Source: Bacteroidales bacterium (GTDB lineage Bacteria; Bacteroidota; Bacteroidia; Bacteroidales; AUK083). Taken from it: a stretch of 33,384 nt of DNA. Shown piece after piece: positions 21,874 through 29,466 of the stretch. Numbering within the stretch: the stretch's first letter is position 1; every line of letters starts with the position of its first letter. The translations under genes and the position numbers were made by a program. Under the pieces are notes generated by a model. That model was not told where the DNA came from. It saw nothing but the letters and a program-made list of their open reading frames with translations, and did not search any database. The stretch is taken from the NCBI GenBank assembly GCA_021158345.1, contig JAGGUV010000179.1, forward strand, positions 1 through 33,384, in the 5' to 3' direction.

Positions 21874-24747
21874 TTACTTATGAATGTTTTTATAAAAATT
21901 TTTCAGATATTTAGCTGTATAACTATAACCGTTATTTATAATATCTGAAGGAGGGCCTTGGCAGATAATCTCACCACCGCGTTCACCACCTTCCCGACCT
22001 AAATCTATAATATGGTCTGCAATTTTTATTACTTCTAAATTATGTTCGATAATTATAATTGTATTGCCTTTATCTACTAATTTGTTGAGAACCTCCAACA
22101 AAATTTTAACATCCTGGAAATGAAGTCCGGTAGTAGGCTCATCAAGAATATATAAAGTTTTTCCTGTATCACGTTTCGAAAGTTCCGATGCTAATTTCAC
22201 TCTTTGAGCTTCACCGCCTGATAATGTTGTAGATGACTGTCCTAATGTTAGATACCCTAAGCCGACTTCTTGCAGGGTTTTTATTTTATGTAATATTGAA
22301 GGAATATTTTTAAAAAATTCTACAGCTTGATTAATGGTCATGTTTAAGATATCATTAATAGATTTTCCTTTGTATCTTACTTCAAGGGTTTCTCTGTTAT
22401 ACCTTTTTCCATGACATGATTCGCATTGTACAAGAATATCAGGTAAAAAATCCATTTGAATAATCTTTAATCCTGCTCCTTTACACTCTTCACATCTTCC
22501 ACCTTTTACATTAAAAGAAAATCTGCCAGGTGAATAATTTCTTATTGCTGACTCCGGTAAACGGGCATATAAATTTCTTATATCCTGAAAAACGCCTGTG
22601 TACGTTGCAGGATTCGACCTTGGTGTTCTGCCTATTGGCGATTGATTTATTTCTATTACTTTATCAATATTTTCAAGCCCTGTAATAGAATCGTATTCTA
22701 AAGGTTGCTTGTTTGATCTGTAAAAATGATTACTTAAAATCGGATATAAAGTGTAGTTTATCAGAGTTGATTTTCCACTGCCTGAAACGCCTGTTATGCA
22801 GATAAATTTTCCGAGAGGAAGTTTCAGGTCAATATTTTTTAAATTATTGCCTTTAGCTCCTTTTAAGGTCAGATATTTACCATTACCTTTTCTTATTTTA
22901 TCTGGGATTGGAATTTCTTTTTTCCCGTTTAAATAATCGGCAGTCAGAGTATTGGATTTTTTTATTTCTGCGGGACTTCCCTGTGCAATAATTTCTCCAC
23001 CATGAATACCTGCTCCCGGACCTAAATCAATAATATGATCTGCTGATAATATCATTTCCTGGTCATGCTCAACAACAATAACTGAATTTCCTATGTCTCT
23101 TAAATGTTTAAGAGAATTTATCAGTCTGATATTATCTCTTTGGTGCAAGCCTATGCTTGGCTCATCTAAAATATATAAAACATTTAATAATTGTGTCCCT
23201 ATCTGTGTTGCAAGTCTTATTCTCTGTGCCTCTCCGCCTGAAAGTGATTTTGTAGGTCTGTTTAAAGTTAAATATTCTAATCCTACATCTAATAAAAATT
23301 TAAGCCTTGTCTGTATCTCACGTGTTATTTCATAAGCAATTTTTTTCTTGTTCTCGTCAAGGTTTGTTTCTAAGTTTTTAAACCAATTATAAAGGTTAAC
23401 AAGATCCATATTAGCGAGGTCAGCAATGTTTTTGTTTGCTATTTTAAAGTATAATGATTCTTTTTTTAGCCTTGTTCCATTACAATCAGGACATACAACA
23501 GTATTCATAAATTGTATAGCCCATTTTTTTATTGATTTTGATTGTGATACAGAATATTGATTTAAGATAAAATTTACTATTCCCTCAAAATTCAAATTGT
23601 ATTTTGTTGTAACACCAAGATATTCATTTTTAATATTTAATATTTCAGTAGAACCATATAATATTATGTCTATGGCTTTTTCGGAGATATTTTTTATAGG
23701 AGTATTAATATCGAAATTATATTTTTTCCCTATTACTTCAATTTGTTTGAATATCCATGATTCTTTATAATTGCCGAGAGGGGCAATGCCGCCATTTGCT
23801 ATGCTTTTTGATTTGTCGGGGATAATTTTATTAATATCGATTTTAGTGATGTAACCCAGTCCGTTGCATTTTGGACAGGCACCATAAGGCGAATTAAATG
23901 AAAAATTGTTCGGTTCAGGAATTTCATAAGAAATGCCGGAAACAGGGCACATAAGCTCTTTGCTGAAATTTCTCGCCTGATTTGTTTCATCATCAATAAT
24001 AATAATGTTACCTTTACCAAATTTCATTGCTGTTTTAACCGATTTTGTTATCCTGAATTTTGAGGAATCTTTAACGTTTATCTTGTCAATTATTATTTCA
24101 ATATTATGAATTTTGTATCTGTCGGTTTTTAAACCCTGAGTTAAATCAGTAATTACACCATCAATTCTTACTTTAAGAAAACCTTGTTTTAGAATTTGTG
24201 TAAACAACTCCTTGTAATGACCTTTTCTACCTTTTATAACAGGTGAAAGTATTGTAATGTTTTTCCCTGAATATTTTTCAATAATTAAATTTATTATTTG
24301 GTTTTCAGAGTACTGAACCATTTTTTCGCCTGTAACATAAGAATAAGCATCAGAAGCTTTTGCAAATAAAAGTCTCAGAAAATCATATATTTCTGTTATA
24401 GTACCAACAGTAGAACGGGGATTTTTTGTAGTGGATTTTTGTTCAATAGCAATCACAGGGCTTAGCCCTGTAATTTTATCAACATCAGGACGTTCGAGTT
24501 TGCCGATAAAATGACGGGCATAGGCAGAGAATGTCTCCATATATCTTCTTTGTCCTTCAGCATATATTGTGTCGAAAGCTAATGATGATTTTCCACTCCC
24601 GCTTAATCCTGTTATGACTACTAATTTATTTCTTGGAATTGTTAAATCAATATTTTTTAAATTGTGAACACGAGCCCCTAAAATATTTATACAGTCGTTA
24701 GTATTATAATCAGAATTTTCAATATCAATAATAGACTCTTTTCCCAT
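21874..24747 (-). CDS. uvrA: Excinuclease ABC subunit A
   Basis: UvrA finds DNA damage and loads UvrB in nucleotide excision repair. The 957-residue protein has two ABC ATPase modules: Walker A GLSGSGKSS (47-55) and a second GVSGSGKST, two LSGGEAQR signatures, and two ILDEP Walker B motifs. The second zinc site is complete (CEECKGAG ... CESCHGKR). In the first, the leading pair reads CPVS (Cys267, Ser270) instead of CxxC, while CPKC (291-294) is intact; I recall this as common in Bacteroidota. Motif FSFNSPYGACPKCNGLG is otherwise canonical. The start is ATG at 24747 with a TAnnTTTG element 25 bases upstream. rfbC ends 52 bases before this start, so transcription from rfbC is also possible. 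Confidence 0.97.
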   Translation of the reverse strand: MGKESIIDIENSDYNTNDCINILGARVHNLKNIDLTIPRNKLVVITGLSGSGKSSLAFDTIYAEGQRRYMETFSAYARHFIGKLERPDVDKITGLSPVIAIEQKSTTKNPRSTVGTITEIYDFLRLLFAKASDAYSYVTGEKMVQYSENQIINLIIEKYSGKNITILSPVIKGRKGHYKELFTQILKQGFLKVRIDGVITDLTQGLKTDRYKIHNIEIIIDKINVKDSSKFRITKSVKTAMKFGKGNIIIIDDETNQARNFSKELMCPVSGISYEIPEPNNFSFNSPYGACPKCNGLGYITKIDINKIIPDKSKSIANGGIAPLGNYKESWIFKQIEVIGKKYNFDINTPIKNISEKAIDIILYGSTEILNIKNEYLGVTTKYNLNFEGIVNFILNQYSVSQSKSIKKWAIQFMNTVVCPDCNGTRLKKESLYFKIANKNIADLANMDLVNLYNWFKNLETNLDENKKKIAYEITREIQTRLKFLLDVGLEYLTLNRPTKSLSGGEAQRIRLATQIGTQLLNVLYILDEPSIGLHQRDNIRLINSLKHLRDIGNSVIVVEHDQEMILSADHIIDLGPGAGIHGGEIIAQGSPAEIKKSNTLTADYLNGKKEIPIPDKIRKGNGKYLTLKGAKGNNLKNIDLKLPLGKFICITGVSGSGKSTLINYTLYPILSNHFYRSNKQPLEYDSITGLENIDKVIEINQSPIGRTPRSNPATYTGVFQDIRNLYARLPESAIRNYSPGRFSFNVKGGRCEECKGAGLKIIQMDFLPDILVQCESCHGKRYNRETLEVRYKGKSINDILNMTINQAVEFFKNIPSILHKIKTLQEVGLGYLTLGQSSTTLSGGEAQRVKLASELSKRDTGKTLYILDEPTTGLHFQDVKILLEVLNKLVDKGNTIIIIEHNLEVIKIADHIIDLGREGGERGGEIICQGPPSDIINNGYSYTAKYLKNFYKNIHK

Positions 24748-24771
24748 TTTTTATTTTATTACTTCGGAAGG

Positions 24772-24779
24772 CAAAAGTA
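24772..24779 (-). promoter_or_regulatory. -7 promoter element of uvrA
   Basis: On the minus strand this reads TACTTTTG, an exact TAnnTTTG match, 24 bases ahead of the uvrA ATG and within the short gap after rfbC. A -33 element is not clear. No LexA-type box was recognised. Confidence 0.42.
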
Positions 24780-24799
24780 TTAAGTTTTTTATTAAAAAA

Positions 24800-25348
24800 T
24801 TAATATTTAAACGGGCTTATAAAATCTTTAAATAATGGTGCGTTAATATCTTTATCCGATAATATTGGATTATCAATATCCCATTTAATGTTAATATCAG
24901 GATCATTCCATAGAATACTTCCTTCTGATTCTTTATTATATACTTGAGTACATTTATAAAAAAACACTGTATCATCTTCAAGAGTAACAAAGCCGTGAGC
25001 AAAACCTTCGGGGATCCAGTACATGAATTTATTTTTGTCAGTGAGAACAACAGAAACCCATTTGCCGTAATATGGAGAATTTTTTCTTATGTCAACGGCA
25101 ACATCCAAAACAGCACCTTTCATAACCCTTACTAATTTTCCTTGTGCAAAAGGAGGTTTTTGAAAATGCAATCCTCTTAATACTCCTTTTTGTGATTTCG
25201 ACTCATTGTCCTGAACAAAGATGTGATTAAAACCTTTTTCAAGAAATTTAGCATGATTATAAGATTCAAAAAAATATCCCCTTTTATCAGAAAAAACCCG
25301 GGGTTTTATTATCATTACATCAGGTATGTCGGTTTTGATGAATTCCAT
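24800..25348 (-). CDS. rfbC: dTDP-4-dehydrorhamnose 3,5-epimerase
   Basis: RfbC/RmlC inverts C3 and C5 of dTDP-4-keto-6-deoxyglucose on the way to dTDP-rhamnose for surface polysaccharide. The 182-residue length is standard. The cupin shows SQKGVLRGLHFQ (52-63) with the catalytic-base His61, Lys71, VLDVAVDIR (80-88), YWIPEGFAHGFVTLEDD (110-126), the Tyr131 acid and Asp167 in SDKD as the His partner. All expected catalytic residues are present, so it should be active. No rfbA, rfbB or rfbD is in this window, so the rest of the pathway must be elsewhere. It is the only sugar-nucleotide gene near the surface-polymer genes of the first 7 kb, but 18 kb away. The start is ATG at 25348. Confidence 0.96.
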   Translation of the reverse strand: MEFIKTDIPDVMIIKPRVFSDKRGYFFESYNHAKFLEKGFNHIFVQDNESKSQKGVLRGLHFQKPPFAQGKLVRVMKGAVLDVAVDIRKNSPYYGKWVSVVLTDKNKFMYWIPEGFAHGFVTLEDDTVFFYKCTQVYNKESEGSILWNDPDINIKWDIDNPILSDKDINAPLFKDFISPFKY

Positions 25349-25414
25349 ATTTTTTTTATTTTATATGAATATTAAAATTTGTAAGATTAAAATTGTTTTA
25401 AGATTTTTTTATTG

Positions 25415-25422
25415 CAAATTTA
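25415..25422 (-). promoter_or_regulatory. -7 promoter element of rfbC
   Basis: On the minus strand this reads TAAATTTG, an exact TAnnTTTG match, 66 bases before the rfbC ATG, giving a longer leader than its neighbours. No clear -33 element. Confidence 0.35.
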
Positions 25423-25462
25423 CTAAAATAGACAATAAAAATTTACTAAGAAAAAACTAATT

Positions 25463-26599
25463 CTATGGTTTTTTTTTAAGCAAGTAAATTAATTTTATTG
25501 AAAGATCCATAAATAATATCGAAGGGTTAGCATTTCTTTCAATATAATAAACTGCTTTATCACATTCATCAGTTATTTGCAAAATGTTTGAAGAATTAAT
25601 AAAAGGAGAAAAATTACGGATAAAAGTTAAATCATCGCCTTCAAATTTTAGCTTATTTTTATCTTTATCATAATTATAAATAAGACATAATCTAAGAAAT
25701 TTTAAACTGTTGATAAGGAAGTTTTTTTGTTTTTCTCTTCCGATTTTTGAAATTCTAATAACGAATTTATTTATTTCAAAAAAATCACTTTTGTAACATA
25801 ATCGCATCCATTCAATAAAATTATCAATATTATATCTTTCATCAGGACTTTGTTCAATCAATCGCAGAGCCTCTTTATAATTGCCTCCCGAAAGATTTAT
25901 TATTCTGCTTATATCTTTTTCGCGTAAATCAAAGTTGTCTTTTATTGCTTTATAAATATCTTCATCTTTGATTTTAGGGATTTTTATTAGTTGTGTTCTT
26001 GAAATAATAGTGCTAATAATTTGTTCTTGATCTTCGGAGATAAGTATAAAAAGAGTTTTTTCAGGTGGTTCTTCAAGGATTTTAAGGATTTTCGGTGCTG
26101 CCGAATGATACAGTTTTTCTGCCATCCATATTATCATTACTTTATATTCTGCCTCAAAAGATTTGTAACTCAGAGTTTTAATTATGTTGTTGCAGTCTTC
26201 GGTTTTTATTATGCCTTGTTTTTTTTCTATTCCTATTTCTTTTAACCATTCATTCAGAGTGATATGATATTTGTTTTTTATTAAAAAGTTTCTCCATTTA
26301 GGTAAAAAATCAATACTGGTAGCTTTTTTTATTTCTTTGGTATTTGCAACAGGGTAGATAAAATGCAAGTCGGGATGAATAAGTTTATTGTATTTTTTGC
26401 ACGAAGGACATTCACCACAAGAGTCATTATCTTGTTTGTTAGTACAATTAATATATTGAGCATAAGCAATAGCCAAAGCCAATTTTTCGTTGCCCTCGGG
26501 ACCTAAAAACAATTGTGCATGGCTTATCCTGTTATCTTTTACTGTTTTTATCAGCCTTTTCTTTATCTCTTCCTGTCCTATGATATCTTTAAATTGCAT
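25463..26599 (-). CDS. holB: DNA polymerase III delta' subunit
   Basis: Delta' is part of the clamp loader that places the sliding clamp on DNA at replication. From ATG 26599 the protein is 378 residues and opens with the usual MQFKDIIGQEEIKKRL. RISHAQLFLGPEGNEKLALA (24-43) is the family's degenerate P-loop region. Cys52, 61, 64 and 67 form the zinc module (CGECPSCKKY). ILKILEEPPEKTLFILIS and ISRTQLIKIP are clamp-loader AAA+ signatures. The frame extends 28 codons further to an ATG at 26683, but those residues are unlike the family and would cross a TAnnTTTG element at 26621-26628, so the shorter start is chosen. It is separated from ricT-gldH-PBP1A here, although holB sits beside ricT in some relatives (from memory). 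Confidence 0.93.
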   Translation of the reverse strand: MQFKDIIGQEEIKKRLIKTVKDNRISHAQLFLGPEGNEKLALAIAYAQYINCTNKQDNDSCGECPSCKKYNKLIHPDLHFIYPVANTKEIKKATSIDFLPKWRNFLIKNKYHITLNEWLKEIGIEKKQGIIKTEDCNNIIKTLSYKSFEAEYKVMIIWMAEKLYHSAAPKILKILEEPPEKTLFILISEDQEQIISTIISRTQLIKIPKIKDEDIYKAIKDNFDLREKDISRIINLSGGNYKEALRLIEQSPDERYNIDNFIEWMRLCYKSDFFEINKFVIRISKIGREKQKNFLINSLKFLRLCLIYNYDKDKNKLKFEGDDLTFIRNFSPFINSSNILQITDECDKAVYYIERNANPSILFMDLSIKLIYLLKKKP

Positions 26600-26620
26600 A
26601 ATATTTTTGTTTATAATGTT

Positions 26621-26628
26621 CAAAAGTA
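26621..26628 (-). promoter_or_regulatory. -7 promoter element of holB
   Basis: On the minus strand this reads TACTTTTG, an exact TAnnTTTG match, 21 bases before ATG 26599. It lies inside the 28-codon extension of the longest frame and so supports the shorter start. No clear -33 element. Confidence 0.45.
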
Positions 26629-26844
26629 TAAAATAATAAGTATTTGAAAGTATTTTTTTGTTTATGCTTTTTTTTATATCCATAGAAATCCGTAATCAAT
26701 TTTTTTATACGATGAATATCAAATATCTACATAAATTATATTTTATGCACTTGGAGAAAATTAAATTACATATTAGTGTATTAGCGGCTGTTTATTTGTG
26801 GAATTAAGAAAATATTTAAAAATAAATGAAATGAATAATTTTTT

Positions 26845-26878
26845 TTTGTAATTATTATAATAATATTTTTTATCTTTA
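26845..26878 (+). promoter_or_regulatory. Candidate promoter of the sensor gene
   Basis: TTTG (26845-26848) is followed after 22 bases by TATCTTTA (26871-26878), one base off TAnnTTTG. It lies 43 bases before the ATG at 26922. The match is imperfect. Confidence 0.35.
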
Positions 26879-26921
26879 AGGTTTCAATCACATTAGTTTG
26901 ATATAAGATTAAAAATGTTAT

Positions 26922-29342
26922 ATGAGGAGTTTTAAAAATATATTAATATTTAGTTTTCTTTTATTATTTTCTGTTGTACAGGCAGGAAGAATTAATTTAA
27001 CAAAAGAAGAAGAACAATGGCTGACAAAGCACAAAACCATCAGGATAGCACCTGACCCTGATTTTCCACCTATAGAATTTTTTAATAATAATGGGAAATA
27101 CTCAGGTATAGCAGCAGATTACATGAAAATTATTGAGAAGGAGTTAGGAATAAATTTTCAGGTTGTCAGATGTAATAGTTGGGAAGAAGTGTTAGAAAAG
27201 GCAAAGAACAGAGAGGTTGATTTATTACCTGCTGCTGGCCAGAGCCCGCAACGAGCAAAGTATTTGAATTATTCTTCTTTTTATCTGAAATTTCAGGGAA
27301 TCATTATCACTAAAAAAGATTCTAAAATTAATTCTTTAAAACAATTATCAGGTAAAGACGTTGCCATTGTTTCGGGATATATTTGGCAGGAGTTGGTCTC
27401 AATAAATAATCCTGAGATTAATATTAAACCTGCTGATAATATTTTGGATGCTCTTATTGATGTTTCTATGGGCTCTGTTGATGCAATGATTGCAACTATG
27501 CCAATTGCTTTGTATTATATTGAAAAACAAGGAATATTAAATCTTCGTATTGCAGGAAAAACAAATTATTATACTAATTTATGTGTACAAACACGAAAAG
27601 ATTGGCCAATTTTAAATTCAATAATTGAAAAAGCTCTTAAAAATATTCCTGATAATGAAAAGAAAAAAATACTCCAAAAATGGGTACCTCTCAAGCAAAA
27701 AAGTTTTTTTGAAAATAAATTATTTTGGATAATTATTAGTGGTTTATCATTAATTTTTATTATTTCTTTATTTGTATTTTTATGGAACAGAGTTTTAAGA
27801 AAACAGATAAATAAAAAAACAGAGGAATTAAGAGAAGATATTGCCAAAAGAAAAATAATAGAAGAAAAATTAAAGGATACCTTAATTTTGCTTGAAACAA
27901 CTCTTAATGCCATTCCTGATATTATTGGAATTCAGGATGATAAATACAGAATTATCAGGTATAATGCTGCAGGATATAAGGTTTTGAATAAGAAATTAGA
28001 AGATGTTAAAGGTAAAAAATGTTATGAGCTTATTAACAGAGATAGGGAATGTGAAATTTGTGCTACATCAAAAGTATATAAAAGTAAAAAACCTGAACAT
28101 GTAATTCGTTATGAAAAATATTTGAATGCATGGCTTGATGTCAGAGCATATCCGGTTTTTGATGAAAAAGGAAATATTGTAAAAATTGTTGAACATTTAC
28201 GTGATATCACAGAGCAAAAATTAGTTGAAAAGGCTTTAAAGGAAAGTGAAAAACAATACAGGGAATTATTAGAAAATGTTCCTATTGGTATTGTTATTCT
28301 TACAAGTGGAAAATTAAAATATATAAATAAAACAGGGAGAAACATTATGCAGGTTGATACAGAAGATAATGTCCTGGATATTAATACAATTGATTTTGTT
28401 TATGATGATTTTAAGAAGTTGGTTAAAAAAAGGATTGAAAATATATTAAAAACAGGGAAAATTCAGAGATTAATAGAAGAAAAATATGTAACTTATAAAG
28501 GTAAAGTGTTTGATGTTGAGTCTGTTTCTATGCCTGTGATTTTTAACGGAGAAAAAAGCATTTTAGTGTTGTTTAATGATATAAGTGAGAGAAAGAAGAA
28601 CGAAAAAGAGATTTATGATAAGAACAAATATCTTCAAATAATAAATGAACTTTCTGATAAATTACGTTTTACTTTGGATTTAAAGTCTGTTGCCAAAGAA
28701 TCGGTAAAGGCTATGATGGAGTTTAGTAATTCACCGTCAGTTGCTCTTTTTTTAGTAAATAAAGAAACAGATTGTTTGGATGCTATTTATACGAATGGGT
28801 TTTCAGAAGAATCACAGAGAGCCGCAAAACATTTACCTCTTAAAGGTAGTTTAACAGGTATTACTATAAAAGAAAAAAGAATTGTTACAAGCAAAGAAAT
28901 AGAAGAGGATAATCGCCTTGAACCTGAGGTGAAAAAATCCCTTTTAGGTGAAAATCTTAAAAGTGTTATCTCTATACCATTATTATATAAAGATGAAATT
29001 TTAGGCGCTATAAATTTAATATTTAAAGAAATGCCTGACTTAAAAGTTTCTGATTATAAGACTTTATCAGGGATTTCATCTGCTATTGCAATGTCATTAA
29101 AAAATGCTCTTTATGTTTCAGAAATAAAAGAAGAAATGGAAATGCGTAAAAAAGCGGAGGAAAAGCTTAAAGAGTATTCTGAAAAATTAGAGAAAATGGT
29201 AAAAGATAGAACTTCTGAATTAGAAGAGAAAAATAAGAAGTTACAACATTTTAATGATTTGTTTGTAAACCGTGAATTCAGGATAAAAGAACTTAGAGAT
29301 AAGGTTAATGAATTAAAGAAAAAAATTGAAGAAAAGGATTAA
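26922..29342 (+). CDS. Membrane sensor: periplasmic binding domain, two PAS, GAF, no output domain
   Basis: The 806-residue protein starts with a signal peptide (hydrophobic 7-19). Residues about 28-256 are a family 3 solute-binding domain as found in BvgS-type sensors (TIRIAPDPDFPPIEF 39-53, REVDLLPAAGQSPQRAKYLNYS 97-118, GSVDAMIATMP 184-194). A membrane segment (268-288) leads to a coiled linker, a PAS domain (about 320-432) with CEIC at 377-380, a second PAS (about 440-555), a GAF domain (about 580-735) and a terminal coiled coil (735-806). The frame ends there: no histidine kinase, GGDEF, EAL, HTH or phosphatase domain follows. The tail FVNREFRIKELRDKVNELKK resembles the natural ends of other PAS/GAF sensors, and the next 124 bases are non-coding, so truncation by frameshift is not evident. 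It may signal through a partner kinase. No regulator gene is adjacent. The ligand is unknown. Confidence 0.88.
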   Translation: MRSFKNILIFSFLLLFSVVQAGRINLTKEEEQWLTKHKTIRIAPDPDFPPIEFFNNNGKYSGIAADYMKIIEKELGINFQVVRCNSWEEVLEKAKNREVDLLPAAGQSPQRAKYLNYSSFYLKFQGIIITKKDSKINSLKQLSGKDVAIVSGYIWQELVSINNPEINIKPADNILDALIDVSMGSVDAMIATMPIALYYIEKQGILNLRIAGKTNYYTNLCVQTRKDWPILNSIIEKALKNIPDNEKKKILQKWVPLKQKSFFENKLFWIIISGLSLIFIISLFVFLWNRVLRKQINKKTEELREDIAKRKIIEEKLKDTLILLETTLNAIPDIIGIQDDKYRIIRYNAAGYKVLNKKLEDVKGKKCYELINRDRECEICATSKVYKSKKPEHVIRYEKYLNAWLDVRAYPVFDEKGNIVKIVEHLRDITEQKLVEKALKESEKQYRELLENVPIGIVILTSGKLKYINKTGRNIMQVDTEDNVLDINTIDFVYDDFKKLVKKRIENILKTGKIQRLIEEKYVTYKGKVFDVESVSMPVIFNGEKSILVLFNDISERKKNEKEIYDKNKYLQIINELSDKLRFTLDLKSVAKESVKAMMEFSNSPSVALFLVNKETDCLDAIYTNGFSEESQRAAKHLPLKGSLTGITIKEKRIVTSKEIEEDNRLEPEVKKSLLGENLKSVISIPLLYKDEILGAINLIFKEMPDLKVSDYKTLSGISSAIAMSLKNALYVSEIKEEMEMRKKAEEKLKEYSEKLEKMVKDRTSELEEKNKKLQHFNDLFVNREFRIKELRDKVNELKKKIEEKD

Positions 29343-29383
29343 AAAATAAAATAAATATTTCAATATGGTTAAAGTTTGCCCTG

Positions 29384-29404
29384 TGAAATGCTAAGCATAT
29401 TTCA
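29384..29404. repeat. Imperfect hairpin between convergent sensor and mfd genes
   Basis: TGAAATGCT faces AGCATATTTCA with a two-base bulge and a very small loop. No T-run follows on either strand. It may be a structured end of the sensor transcript or chance. Confidence 0.2.
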
Positions 29405-29433
29405 TAGTGTTAAATTGTTTTTATCTTTAATTG

Positions 29434-29459
29434 ATAAAATTTCAGAATTTTATTTTTTG
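29434..29459 (+). terminator. Probable terminator of the sensor gene
   Basis: An 8-base stem (ATAAAATT / AATTTTAT) with loop TCAG is followed by a run of Ts on the plus strand, 92 bases after the sensor stop. The stem has no GC pairs, which makes it weak. The minus strand lacks a T-run, so it is not a good terminator for mfd. Confidence 0.38.
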
Positions 29460-29466
29460 ATACGAA

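Larger units (their letters stand above)
26600..26921. other. Intergenic region between divergent holB and sensor genes
   Basis: This 322-base stretch holds the holB promoter element (26621-26628) and a weaker candidate for the sensor gene (26845-26878). Otherwise I see only AT-rich sequence with no RNA gene, repeat or convincing small gene. Confidence 0.6.

Noticed and set aside
26712-26807. A 31-codon plus-strand frame between holB and the sensor gene
   Set aside because: No hydrophobic or domain pattern, no promoter match at a sensible distance, and it would be expected by chance in a gap of this size.
27569-27913. A 114-codon minus-strand frame
   Set aside because: It is antisense to the membrane and linker part of the sensor, and its hydrophobic look follows from that gene's composition.
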